This document shows, in pieces, positions 56,620 to 64,000 of a DNA stretch of 64,000 nt. A program made the translations under genes and the position numbers. Origin of the DNA: CAXXXW01 sp963665555 (GTDB lineage Bacteria; Pseudomonadota; Alphaproteobacteria; Thalassobaculales; Thalassobaculaceae); NCBI GenBank assembly GCA_963665555.2, contig OY762308.1, forward strand, positions 992,001 to 1,056,000, written 5' to 3'. The notes beneath the pieces were generated by a model. It was not told the origin of the DNA, made no database searches, and saw only the letters and a list, made by a program, of their open reading frames with translations. Positions within the stretch are counted from its first letter, which is position 1; each line of letters begins with the position of its first letter.

Positions 56620-57729
56620 ATGAAACGTCGTGCGTTCATGAAAACCGCCGCGGCCGCCGGCGTCGCGGGGGCGGCCGCCGCGGCCTCGGCCTTTCCCCGG
56701 CCGGCGATCTCGGCCGGGCACAAGGAGCTGAAGCTCGTCACCTCCTTCCCGAAGAACTTCCCCGGCCTCGGCACCTCGGCCAACCGCGTCGCGGCGCGGA
56801 TCACCGCCGCGACCGGCGGGCGGGTGACGGTCAAGCTGTTCAACGCCGGCGAACTGGTCCCCGCCTTCGGCGTGTTCGACGCGGTCTCGCAGGGCAACGC
56901 CGAGATGTACTTCTCGGCCGAGTACTACTTCCCCAGCAAGTCGCAGGCGTTCAACTTCTTCACCGCCGTGCCCTTCGGCATGACGGCGGGCGAGCAGTAC
57001 GCCTGGATCCTGTACGGCGGCGGCCAGCAGCTGTGGGACGACCTGCACGCCCAGTTCGGCATGAAGCCGTTCATCGGCCCGTCCACCGGCACGCAGATGG
57101 GCGGCTGGCTCAACAAGCAGATCACCAAGCTGGACGACTTCAAGGGCGTGAAGTTCCGGATGCCCGGCCTCGGCGGCGAGGTGCTGCGCGCGCTCGGCGT
57201 CGCGGTGGTGAACCTGCCCGGCGGCGAAATCTTCCCCGCGCTGCAGTCCGGCGCCATCGACGGCACGGAGTGGGTCGGCCCGTGGCACGACCTCGCCTTC
57301 GGCTTCCACAAGGTGGTCAAGAACTACCACTGGCCGGGCTTCCACGAGCCGGGCACGAGCCCGAGCTACGCGGTCAACAAGGAGTTCTGGGACAGCCTCG
57401 ACGCGCAGGACCAGGGCATCATCGAGGCGGTGCTGCAGGCCGAGTGCTTCGTGCAGACCGTGGAGTACGACGGCGCCAGCCCGGCCTCGCTCGACAAGCT
57501 GATCACCGAGCACGGCGTGATGATGCACAAGTATCCCGACGAGCTGCTCCAGGAGCTGGGCCGCATCTCCGGCGAGGTGGTGGACGATGTCGGCAACACC
57601 GACGCCACCACCAAGGCGGTGTGGGAGAGCTACCGCGCCTTCCGCGCCAAGGCGATCGGCTGGACCAAGGTCGGCCTGCAGGGCTTCGTGAACGCCCGCG
57701 CGCTGCCCTTCCAGTACGGCAGGGGCTGA
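56620..57729 (+). CDS. TRAP transporter substrate-binding protein (DctP; TakP/FcbT-like)
   Basis: A 369-residue periplasmic binding protein. The signal peptide (MKRRAFMKTAAAAGVAGAA) fits the Tat pattern RRxFMK. The mature part starts HKELKLVTSFPKNFPGLGTSANRVA, with GELVPAFGVFDAVSQGNAEM and AIDGTEWVGPWHDLAFGFHKV, matching TakP/FcbT proteins for 2-oxoacids or aromatic acids. The conserved Arg that contacts the carboxylate is in KFRMPGLGGE. ATG at 56620. A strong hairpin separates it from dctQ. It supplies substrate to the pair downstream. Confidence 0.93.
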   Translation: MKRRAFMKTAAAAGVAGAAAAASAFPRPAISAGHKELKLVTSFPKNFPGLGTSANRVAARITAATGGRVTVKLFNAGELVPAFGVFDAVSQGNAEMYFSAEYYFPSKSQAFNFFTAVPFGMTAGEQYAWILYGGGQQLWDDLHAQFGMKPFIGPSTGTQMGGWLNKQITKLDDFKGVKFRMPGLGGEVLRALGVAVVNLPGGEIFPALQSGAIDGTEWVGPWHDLAFGFHKVVKNYHWPGFHEPGTSPSYAVNKEFWDSLDAQDQGIIEAVLQAECFVQTVEYDGASPASLDKLITEHGVMMHKYPDELLQELGRISGEVVDDVGNTDATTKAVWESYRAFRAKAIGWTKVGLQGFVNARALPFQYGRG

Positions 57730-57740
57730 GGCCCCGGCGC

Positions 57741-57770
57741 GGGCCGGCGCGGCGCCTTCCGCGCCGGCCC
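57741..57770 (+). promoter_or_regulatory. Perfect 12-bp intercistronic hairpin between dctP and dctQ
   Basis: The arm 57741-57752 is the exact reverse complement of 57759-57770, with a six-base loop. It lies 11 bases after the dctP stop and about 30 bases before the dctQ start. Hairpins here in transporter operons often let the binding protein be made in excess, by partial termination or by protecting the upstream mRNA. No strong T-tract follows. Confidence 0.6.
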
Positions 57771-57801
57771 CGCCTTCCGCCCGGTTTTACGGGGACAGGA
57801 C

Positions 57802-58356
57802 GTGGAATTTCTCGCCGCCCTCGCGCGCGCCATCGACGCCGTGAACGAGACCGTCGGCCGCGCCGTCGCCTGGCTCGCGCTCGGCATGGTCTCGGTCCAG
57901 GTCGTCGTGGTGGCGATGCGCTACGTGTTCGGCCTCAGCATCCTCACGATGCAGGAGTCGATCTGGTACATGCACTCGATCGTCTTCCTGGTCGGCGCGG
58001 GCTACACGCTGCTGCACAACGCCCATGTGCGGGTGGACATCCTCTACGGCAATGTCGGCCCCCGGGCCAAGGCGTGGATCGACCTGTTCGGCGTGCTCGT
58101 CATCCTGCTGCCGGTCTGCGCGATGGTGTGGATCGTTTCCTGGCCCTATGTGCTGGCCGCCTGGGCGGTGTTCGAGGGGTCGGTGGAGGTGAGCGGCATC
58201 CAGGGCGTCTACCTGCTCAAGACCTGTATGCTGGTCTTCGCCGCCACGCTGGCGATCCAGGGCGTCTCGATGGGGATCAAGTCGGTCTTCCTCCTGCTGG
58301 GCGTCGAGGGGGCCGCGCCGCCGGACGAGGAGCACCTCGGGGAGCACCTGCTATGA
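57802..58356 (+). CDS. TRAP transporter small permease (DctQ)
   Basis: A 184-residue membrane protein with four helices (about 20-42, 55-72, 92-120, 135-160). QESIWYMHSIVFLVGAGYTLLHNAHVRVDILYGNVGPRAKAWIDL is the family signature. Start GTG at 57802. It overlaps the dctM ATG (ATGA), so the two are coupled. It is part of the 56620-59933 importer. Confidence 0.9.
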   Translation: MEFLAALARAIDAVNETVGRAVAWLALGMVSVQVVVVAMRYVFGLSILTMQESIWYMHSIVFLVGAGYTLLHNAHVRVDILYGNVGPRAKAWIDLFGVLVILLPVCAMVWIVSWPYVLAAWAVFEGSVEVSGIQGVYLLKTCMLVFAATLAIQGVSMGIKSVFLLLGVEGAAPPDEEHLGEHLL

Positions 58357-59933
58357 CCGGCCAGGAGGCGATGGTCGCCGTCATGGTGGCGGGCGTCTGC
58401 GGCGCCCTGATGCTCGGCTTCCCGGTGGCGTTCACGCTGTCCGGCGCGGCGATGTTTTTCGGGCTGGCCGGCTACGCCTTCGACGTTTTCTCGCTCTCTT
58501 TCTTCGGCGTGCTGCCGAACCGCATCTTCGGCGTGATGACCAACGAGGTGCTGATCGCCGTCCCGCTCTTCGTCTTCATGGGCGTGATGCTGGAGCGCTC
58601 CAAGGTCGCCGAGGAGCTGCTCGACACGATGGGCGCGCTGTTCGGCGCGATGCGCGGCGGCCTCGGCATCTCGGTCTGCGTGGTGGGCGCGCTGCTCGCC
58701 GCCTCGACCGGCATCGTCGGCGCGACCGTGGTGACGATGGGGCTGCTGTCGCTGCCCACCATGCTGCGGCGCGGCTACGACCCCAAGCTGGCGACGGGGA
58801 CGATCGCGGCCTCCGGCACGCTGGGGCAGATCATCCCGCCCTCGATCGTGCTGGTCGTGCTGGGCGACCAGATCTCGAACGCCCACCAGGAGGCGCAGCG
58901 CGCGCTCGGCAACTGGTCGCCGGACCCGGTGTCGGTGGGCGACCTGTTCGCCGGCGCGCTGCTGCCGGGCCTGGCGCTGGTCGGCCTCTATGTGCTCTAC
59001 ACCGGCGTGATCAGCTGGCTGCGGCCCGAGGCCGGGCCGGCGATCCCGCGCGAGGAACTGATGGAGGGCGCGTCGGGCGGCCTGTTCTCGCGCGTGATGC
59101 ACGCGCTGGTGGCCCCGGCGGTGCTGATCGTCGCCGTGCTCGGCTCGATCCTCGCCGGCGTGGCGACGCCGACGGAGGCGGCGGCGGTCGGCGCGGCGGG
59201 GGCGACGCTGCTCGGCGGGCACCGGCTGGCGCCGGACCGGGGGCTGCCGATCTACACGGCCGCCGCCTCTGTGGTCCTGCTGCTCGTCCTCACCGCCAAC
59301 GTGGACCTGCGCGTCGCGCGCGACGTGATCTCGGCCGGGGAGTGGGCCGGCATCGTCGCCGCCATCGCGGCCTGCGCCGGCGTCTCCTGGGGGCTGCTGG
59401 TCAGCCTCGCCCGCGTCTACCGCGACGGCACGCTCCACGAGGTCAACGCCCAGACGGTGCGCATCAGCGCCATGGTGTTCGGCATCGTCATCGGCGCGCA
59501 GCTGTTCTCGCTGGTGTTCCGCGGCTTCGGCGGCGACGACATCGTGCACGAAATCCTGAGCGGCCTGCCCGGCGGCGCCTTCGGCGCCATGCTGGTGGTG
59601 ATGCTGGTGATGTTCGTGCTCGGCTTCTTCCTCGACTTCATCGAGATCACCTTCGTGGTGGTGCCGATCGTCGCGCCGGTCCTGCTGATGATGGACCTGA
59701 ACCCGGTCTGGCTCGGCATCATGATCGCCATCAACCTGCAGACCTCCTTCCTGACGCCGCCCTTCGGCTTCGCGCTGTTCTACCTGCGCGGCGTCGCGCC
59801 GAAGGAGGTGACGACGGGCATGATCTACCGGGGGATCATCCCCTTCGTGGGAATCCAGCTGTCGATGCTGGTCCTGCTGGCGTTCTTCCCGGCGATGGCG
59901 ACCTGGCTGCCGAAGGTCGTCTTCGGGGGGTAG
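58353..59933 (+). CDS. TRAP transporter large permease (DctM, extended form)
   Basis: A 526-residue permease. DctM signatures: VPLFVFMGVMLERSKVAEELLDTMGALFG, AASTGIVGATVVTMGLLSLP, GTIAASGTLGQIIPPSIVLVVLGDQ and TPTEAAAVGAAGA. It is about 90 residues longer than the first DctM in this window: an insertion at roughly 285-360 adds two hydrophobic segments (IYTAAASVVLLLVLTANVDL and WAGIVAAIAACAGVSWGLLV). Such larger forms are typical of the mannitol/chloroaromatic-type TRAP group. The C-terminal TSFLTPPFGFALFYLRGVAPKEVTTGMIYRG is intact. ATG at 58353. Confidence 0.93.
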   Translation: MTGQEAMVAVMVAGVCGALMLGFPVAFTLSGAAMFFGLAGYAFDVFSLSFFGVLPNRIFGVMTNEVLIAVPLFVFMGVMLERSKVAEELLDTMGALFGAMRGGLGISVCVVGALLAASTGIVGATVVTMGLLSLPTMLRRGYDPKLATGTIAASGTLGQIIPPSIVLVVLGDQISNAHQEAQRALGNWSPDPVSVGDLFAGALLPGLALVGLYVLYTGVISWLRPEAGPAIPREELMEGASGGLFSRVMHALVAPAVLIVAVLGSILAGVATPTEAAAVGAAGATLLGGHRLAPDRGLPIYTAAASVVLLLVLTANVDLRVARDVISAGEWAGIVAAIAACAGVSWGLLVSLARVYRDGTLHEVNAQTVRISAMVFGIVIGAQLFSLVFRGFGGDDIVHEILSGLPGGAFGAMLVVMLVMFVLGFFLDFIEITFVVVPIVAPVLLMMDLNPVWLGIMIAINLQTSFLTPPFGFALFYLRGVAPKEVTTGMIYRGIIPFVGIQLSMLVLLAFFPAMATWLPKVVFGG

Positions 59934-59938
59934 GGCGC

Positions 59939-59958
59939 GGCCGGCGGGGCCGCCGGCC
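59939..59958. terminator. Hairpin between convergent dctM and CoA-ligase genes
   Basis: Arms 59939-59947 and 59950-59958 are perfect reverse complements; the real loop is probably six bases with a seven-pair stem. It lies between the two convergent stop codons at 59933 and 59965, a natural site for a bidirectional terminator. Confidence 0.5.
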
Positions 59959-59964
59959 GGCCGC

Positions 59965-61575
59965 TCATCCGCGCTTGCCCGCCAGCATGTCGCGCAGGCC
60001 GGGCTTGTGGACCTTGCCCGTCGCGGTGCGCGGGATGTCCCCGGCCGCGAGCAGCGCGAGGACCGCCGGGACCTTGTAGGAGGCGAGGCGCTCGCGGCAA
60101 TGGGCGCGCAGCGCCGCCGCGCCGCAACCCGATCCCGGCGCGACCTCCACCGCCGCCGCGACGATTTCGTCGCGCTCCGCGTCGGGCAGGCCGACGACAT
60201 GGGCCTGGCGCACATCGGGATGCTCCGCCAGCACCGTCTCGACCTCCAGCGGCGCGACATTGACGCCGCCGGTCTTGATCGTCTCGCGCAACCGCCCCCG
60301 GAACCGCACCCGCCCGTCCGCCCCGACCAGGCCGAGGTCTCCGGTCAGGAACCGGCCCCCGGCGTCGAAGGCGGCGGCGGTCGCCTCGGGCGCATCGAAA
60401 TAGCCGGGCGTCGTGTATCCCGAAACCGCGAGTTCGCCGACCGCGCCGGCGGGCAGCGGCGCGCGCGTCTCCGGGTCCACCGCGCGAATCTCCATGCCGG
60501 GGAGGGGGAAGCCCTGGGTGTGCAGGCGAACCTCCACCGGGTCGCGCCCGTCCGTCACGGCGCAGTTCCCGCAGGTCTCGGTCGAGCCGTAGACATTGCA
60601 CAACTCGTCCGCTCCCAGCGTCTCCATCGTGAAACGAACATCGGCCGGCGTCCCGATGGTGAGGCCGGTGCGCATCGACGCCATGCGGTCCGGCGACCAG
60701 GAGGGATGCGCGCGGATCGCGCGCGCCATGTTCGCCATGCCGTAGAACACGGTGCAGCGCTCGCGTTCGATCGTCTCGATGGCCGCGGCCGGCTCGAACC
60801 GCTCCTGCAGCACGGCCGTTCCCCCATGCGTGGCGATCGCCGGGAGCGCGTTGGCCGCGCCGAAGGACCAGAACAGCGGCACGGCGAGCCACAGCCGGTC
60901 GCGCGCGGTCAGATGCTGGCGCGCGCCGATGTCGAAACCGTTGGCGAGCACATGGCCGTGCGCCAGCGTCACGCCCTTCGGCTCGGCGGTCGATCCCGAT
61001 GTGTAGAGGATGTAGCAGATGTCCCCGGGCCCGGGGCCGGGCGCGCGCGCCGCCGCCTCCCGGTTCCCGGCGCCGAGCGCCATCGCGTCCTCCCACGCGA
61101 GCGCGTCGCCGCCCCCGGGGCCCGCGGGGTCGTCGCCGTCGCCCTCGCCGCCGTCCACGCGCACCACGCTCCGCAGCCGGGGAAGGGCGGCGCGGAACCC
61201 GGCCAACGGCCCCAGGAAATCCCGCCCCGCGAAACCCGGAACCGCGACCAGCGCCGACGCGCCGCAATGGCGCAGCGTCCATTCGAGTTCGCGCGGCGTC
61301 GAGAAGGTGCTGACCGCCGCCGTCACCGCGCCGATCCGCGCGGCCGCGAAGGCGGCGACAAGCCATTCCGGCCGGTTGGGCAGCAGCACCGCCACCCGGT
61401 CGCCCGGTTCGATCCCCAGCGCCAGCAGCGCGGCGGCGAAGGTCTCCGCCTCGTCCCGCCATTCGGCCCAGGAGACGCGCCGGTCGCGCCAGACGATCGC
61501 CTCGGCCGCGCCGCGCGCCGCCGCCATCTCGTCGAGCAGGGTTCCGAGCGTCCGCGCCCGGGGCCGCCGCGCCAT
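59965..61575 (-). CDS. Acyl-CoA / acyl-AMP ligase family protein
   Basis: A 536-residue ANL enzyme. The P-loop-like ICYILYTSGSTAEPKGVTLAH, the ELCNVYGSTETCGN motif, the GELAVSGYTTPGYFDAPEAT segment, FLTGDLGLVGADGRVRFRGRLRETIKTGGVNV, and IPRTATGKVHKPGLR with the catalytic Lys are all present. It activates a carboxylic acid as AMP then CoA ester. The upstream enoyl-CoA hydratase gene is 6 bases away on the same strand, so the pair processes one acid. Start ATG at 61575. Confidence 0.93.
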   Translation of the reverse strand: MARRPRARTLGTLLDEMAAARGAAEAIVWRDRRVSWAEWRDEAETFAAALLALGIEPGDRVAVLLPNRPEWLVAAFAAARIGAVTAAVSTFSTPRELEWTLRHCGASALVAVPGFAGRDFLGPLAGFRAALPRLRSVVRVDGGEGDGDDPAGPGGGDALAWEDAMALGAGNREAAARAPGPGPGDICYILYTSGSTAEPKGVTLAHGHVLANGFDIGARQHLTARDRLWLAVPLFWSFGAANALPAIATHGGTAVLQERFEPAAAIETIERERCTVFYGMANMARAIRAHPSWSPDRMASMRTGLTIGTPADVRFTMETLGADELCNVYGSTETCGNCAVTDGRDPVEVRLHTQGFPLPGMEIRAVDPETRAPLPAGAVGELAVSGYTTPGYFDAPEATAAAFDAGGRFLTGDLGLVGADGRVRFRGRLRETIKTGGVNVAPLEVETVLAEHPDVRQAHVVGLPDAERDEIVAAAVEVAPGSGCGAAALRAHCRERLASYKVPAVLALLAAGDIPRTATGKVHKPGLRDMLAGKRG

Positions 61576-61581
61576 CGCCGG

Positions 61582-62343
61582 TCAGCCGTCGCGCCAGACG
61601 GGGCGGCGCTTTTCGCGAAACGCCGCCACGCCCTCGGCGAAATGCGGGCCGGCGCGCACGGCCGCGCCCAGTTCCCGGTCCATCGCCTCGCGGGACCGGG
61701 CGTGCTCGGCCTCCGTCGCCGCGACCTGCGTCTTGACCGCCTGGACGGCGGACGGGCTGTTGGCGGCGATCGCCCCGGCCTTCTCCAGCGCCCAGTCCAT
61801 GAGGCCGCCGGCCTCGACCACCTCGTTCACCAGGCCGAGCTCCGCCGCGCGCGCCGCCGTCGCCAGCCGCCCGGTCAGCAGCAGGTCCATCGCGTGAACA
61901 TGGCCGATCTGGCGGACCAGCTTCACCGTCGCGCCGCCGAAGGGGTAGATCGACCACCGGACCTCCGGCAGGCCGAACCGCGCGTGGGGCGCGGCGGCGC
62001 GGATGTCGGCCGCCAGCAGCAACTCCAGCCCGCCGCCGGCGCAATCGCCGTTGACGGCGGCGACGACCGGCTTGGGGAAGACCTCCGTCTTCAGCAGGGC
62101 GCGATTTATCGTGTCCGCCGTGTCGTCCTCGGCGCTGAGATCGCCGGAAATGTCGGCCCCGGCGCAGAAGGCGCGGCTTCCCGCCCCGGTCAGCACGACG
62201 CAGCGCGTCGAATCGGCCGCCAGTTCGTCCCACAGCCCCGCGAGGTCGGCCAGCATCGCCCGCGTCATCGCGTTCATGCGCGCGGGGTTGTCGACGGTGA
62301 CGACCGCGATATGCGCGCCGTGGCGGTCGAGCCGTATCTCCAT
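61582..62343 (-). CDS. Enoyl-CoA hydratase / isomerase family protein
   Basis: A 253-residue crotonase-fold enzyme. FCAGADISGDLSAED is the oxyanion-hole loop, and VVAAVNGDCAGGGLELLLAADIRAAAPHARFGLPEVRW is the second signature with the catalytic Glu region. The C-terminal helical end is short and normal. It hydrates or isomerises an enoyl-CoA. Start ATG at 62343. It is divergent from the quinone oxidoreductase gene, 156 bases away. Confidence 0.92.
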   Translation of the reverse strand: MEIRLDRHGAHIAVVTVDNPARMNAMTRAMLADLAGLWDELAADSTRCVVLTGAGSRAFCAGADISGDLSAEDDTADTINRALLKTEVFPKPVVAAVNGDCAGGGLELLLAADIRAAAPHARFGLPEVRWSIYPFGGATVKLVRQIGHVHAMDLLLTGRLATAARAAELGLVNEVVEAGGLMDWALEKAGAIAANSPSAVQAVKTQVAATEAEHARSREAMDRELGAAVRAGPHFAEGVAAFREKRRPVWRDG

Positions 62344-62499
62344 CGCGGTAATGCCTCCCCCCGGAACGGCGCCATGGAACACGACCGGCCCGGCCGGGGC
62401 AAGCCGGCGGCTTGCGCGCGGGGGCGGGGCATGGTCGATTTGCGCCGGTTTTCCACGCATGGCGGCGCGGCGGCGCGCGCGAAACGGACGGAGGCGGCG

Positions 62500-63480
62500 A
62501 TGAAGGCGGTGTTCTGCACGGAACTGGGCGGACCGGAGGTCCTGCGCGCGGGCGAGGCGGAGCCGCCGCGCCCCGGCCCCGGGGAGGTGCTGGTGCGGGT
62601 GCGGGCGGCGGGCGTGAACTTCGCCGATACGCTCCAGATCGCCGGCAAGTACCAGCACCGGCTGGCCCCGCCGTTTATCCCCGGCATGGAGGCGGCGGGC
62701 GAAATCCTGGAGATCGGCGCCGAGGTGCGCCGCCCGCTGCATGTCGGCCAGCGCGTCATGGCCTTCATCCGGGGCGGCGGCGCCTTCGCGGAGCAGGCGG
62801 TCGTGCGCGGCGACTGGCTCGTCCCCGTGCCCGACGCCATGGACGACGCGACCGCCGCCGGCTTCCCGACGGTGTACGGCACCTCCAACTTCGCGCTGAA
62901 ACACCGCGCGAACCTCCGGGCGGGCGAGACGCTGCTGGTGCTGGGCGCGGCCGGCGGCGTCGGGCTGACGGCGGTGGAGATCGGCGCGCATATGGGCGCG
63001 ACGGTGATCGCGGCCGCCGGCGGGCCGGCGAAATGCGCCGTCGCGCTGGAGCACGGGGCGGCCCACGCCATCGACTACAAGGCCGAGAACATCCGCGACC
63101 GGGTGCGCGCGCTCACCGGCGGCAAGGGCGCGGACGTGGTGTACGACGCGGTGGGCGGCGACGCCTTCGACCAGGCGATCCGGGCGGTGAACTGGGAGGC
63201 GCGGATGCTGGTGATCGGCTTCGCGTCGGGCCGCATCCAGCAGGTGCCGGCGAACCTGGTGCTGGTGAAGAACATCTCCGTCGTCGGCGTGGTGTTCGGC
63301 GCGCACCTGGAGCGCGACCCGGCGCATGGGGGAAGTTTCGTCGCCGGGGCCGCCGACCTGTTCCGCCAGGGCAAGGTCCGCCCCCGAATCGGCGCGACCT
63401 TCCCGATGGACCGCGCCGAAGACGCCTTCCGCGCCCTGCTGTCGCGGGAGTACGCGGGGAAGATCGTGCTGACGATGTAG
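62500..63480 (+). CDS. Zinc-independent MDR / NADPH:quinone oxidoreductase family protein
   Basis: A 326-residue medium-chain reductase. VNFADTLQIAGKYQ and PPFIPGMEAAGEILEIG are the Qor N-terminal segments; the NADP site is LLVLGAAGGVGLTAVEIGAHMGATVIAAA. No zinc-binding Cys set is present, so it is of the quinone or enoyl reductase type. Substrate could be a quinone or an enoyl compound of the neighbouring CoA pathway. ATG at 62500. Confidence 0.93.
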   Translation: MKAVFCTELGGPEVLRAGEAEPPRPGPGEVLVRVRAAGVNFADTLQIAGKYQHRLAPPFIPGMEAAGEILEIGAEVRRPLHVGQRVMAFIRGGGAFAEQAVVRGDWLVPVPDAMDDATAAGFPTVYGTSNFALKHRANLRAGETLLVLGAAGGVGLTAVEIGAHMGATVIAAAGGPAKCAVALEHGAAHAIDYKAENIRDRVRALTGGKGADVVYDAVGGDAFDQAIRAVNWEARMLVIGFASGRIQQVPANLVLVKNISVVGVVFGAHLERDPAHGGSFVAGAADLFRQGKVRPRIGATFPMDRAEDAFRALLSREYAGKIVLTM

Positions 63481-63511
63481 GGGGCGCGGGCGGCGAGCGG
63501 AGGGCGCGGCG

Positions 63512-63988
63512 GTGGCGGAGAAGAAGGGCGGCGAGGGGCGCTGGCTCGTCCGGTCGCTCTGCTTCGGTCTGGTCGCGCTGGTCTGTTTCGGCGTGTTCGT
63601 CCTCGGCTCCAGGCCGCCCTGGGTTTTCGCCGTCTTCGACGAGGAGACCGAGCGGCGCTTCCTGGAGTATCTCGGCATCGCCATGGGCGGCGTGCTGCTG
63701 GCGCTCGGGGCCGTGTTCGCCGACCGGCGCGCGAAGGCGATGGCGGAGGCGGCGCAAGCGCAGGCCGAGGCGAACCGGAACGCGGAGAAGGGACAGCTGC
63801 AGGAGCGGCTGAAAAATGCTATCGACCATCTGGGCCACGGATCGCCGACGGTGCGCGCCGGCGGCGCCCTCGAACTCGAACGGCTGGCGCGGGACGCGCC
63901 GGAGTTGAGGGAAATCGCGCACGAAATCCTGTACGCTCACGAGCGCCGGGACGCCGGCGGCGCGGAGGACGGGGATGACGACAACTAA
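63512..63988 (+). CDS. Small membrane protein resembling the N-terminus of pentapeptide-repeat membrane proteins
   Basis: A 158-residue protein with a GTG start, two hydrophobic segments (about 16-32 and 52-69), a charged coiled-coil-like stretch (AMAEAAQAQAEANRNAEKGQLQERL) and then IDHLGHGSPTVRAGGALELERLARDAPELREIAHEIL. This last motif also occurs before the repeats in pentapeptide-repeat membrane proteins; here the protein ends before any repeats. Another frame opens at 63975 overlapping its end, so the rest may be a separate gene beyond the window. Function unknown. Confidence 0.72.
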   Translation: MAEKKGGEGRWLVRSLCFGLVALVCFGVFVLGSRPPWVFAVFDEETERRFLEYLGIAMGGVLLALGAVFADRRAKAMAEAAQAQAEANRNAEKGQLQERLKNAIDHLGHGSPTVRAGGALELERLARDAPELREIAHEILYAHERRDAGGAEDGDDDN

Positions 63989-64000
63989 ACCAGAACTGCC
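63975..64000 (+). CDS. Possible start of the next gene, cut by window edge
   Basis: An ATG at 63975 follows GGAGGACGGGG, a good ribosome site, and overlaps the previous stop region by 14 bases. Only MTTTKPELP can be read before the window ends. The pattern fits a coupled downstream gene, but nothing about its product is visible. Confidence 0.4.

Noticed and set aside
1..64000. CRISPR array, tRNA, rRNA or riboswitch
   Set aside because: No regularly spaced repeats, no cloverleaf sequence and no recognised aptamer core were seen. Small RNAs cannot be excluded without a covariance-model search.

Overview
The window (about 70% GC or more, with codons ending mostly in G or C) looks like a chromosome segment of an alphaproteobacterium, probably an uncultured Rhodospirillales-like lineage. 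The lineage call rests on GcrA, EipB (DUF1849), an HdaA-type DnaA homologue next to DUF2066 and PerM, an aa3-type COX subunit IV mini-protein, and the purM-purN / ppk-ppx / rnd neighbourhoods. Lineage below class is inference. Genes are packed tightly, with many GTGA, ATGA or TTGA stop/start overlaps. No gene-free stretch exceeds about 200 bases. I see no tRNA, rRNA, CRISPR array, insertion sequence or prophage.

Layout. 1-10.9 kb is housekeeping: the ndk 3' end, COX IV, purM-purN (purN carries an apparent one-base frameshift), DUF2066-PerM-HdaA, an SDR, ppk-ppx and rnd. 11.1-12.7 kb holds a proline-rich lipoprotein with internal repeats and EipB. 12.7-18.8 kb (minus) is a coupled operon: asparaginase, TPP enzyme, D-2-hydroxyacid dehydrogenase, ROK kinase, dinB. 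18.9-22.0 kb has TRAP small and large permeases without an adjacent binding protein, then an MFS exporter. 22.1-22.6 kb is a RelB-YafQ toxin-antitoxin pair ending in a hairpin. gcrA and pepN follow. 25.9-28.5 kb is an Asp/Glu racemase, FAD monooxygenase, DUF2783 unit. 28.5-33.5 kb (minus) has parC, a DEAD-box helicase and a P450.

33.6-36.2 kb is a compact low-GC restriction-modification island: Vsr and HNH nucleases on minus, divergent from a 5-methylcytosine methyltransferase on plus, with consensus-like promoters between them. It looks horizontally acquired. 36.2-39.1 kb has a DUF35 / thiolase-fold pair and a lactonase-like beta-propeller.

39.2-63.5 kb is the most distinctive region. It holds a complete-looking coenzyme F420 set (npdG, cofE, cofD, cofC and a fused two-domain fbiC), six luciferase-like monooxygenase (LLM) genes (four of them in tandem right after fbiC), a GMC oxidoreductase, a DUF169 protein, a cupin, a TakP/FcbT-type TRAP transporter, a CoA ligase, an enoyl-CoA hydratase and a quinone-oxidoreductase-like MDR. 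I read this as an F420-dependent uptake and catabolism module: import by TRAP, oxidation by LLM and GMC enzymes, CoA activation and hydration, with F420H2 regenerated by NpdG or an F420-reducing LLM. The individual family calls are firm; the joint pathway and its substrate are inference.

A second theme is start codons. Three genes (purM, the DEAD-box helicase and the methyltransferase) have their best-supported start at a near-cognate codon (ATC, ATT, CTG) behind a good Shine-Dalgarno sequence, so standard start calling would truncate or mis-extend them.
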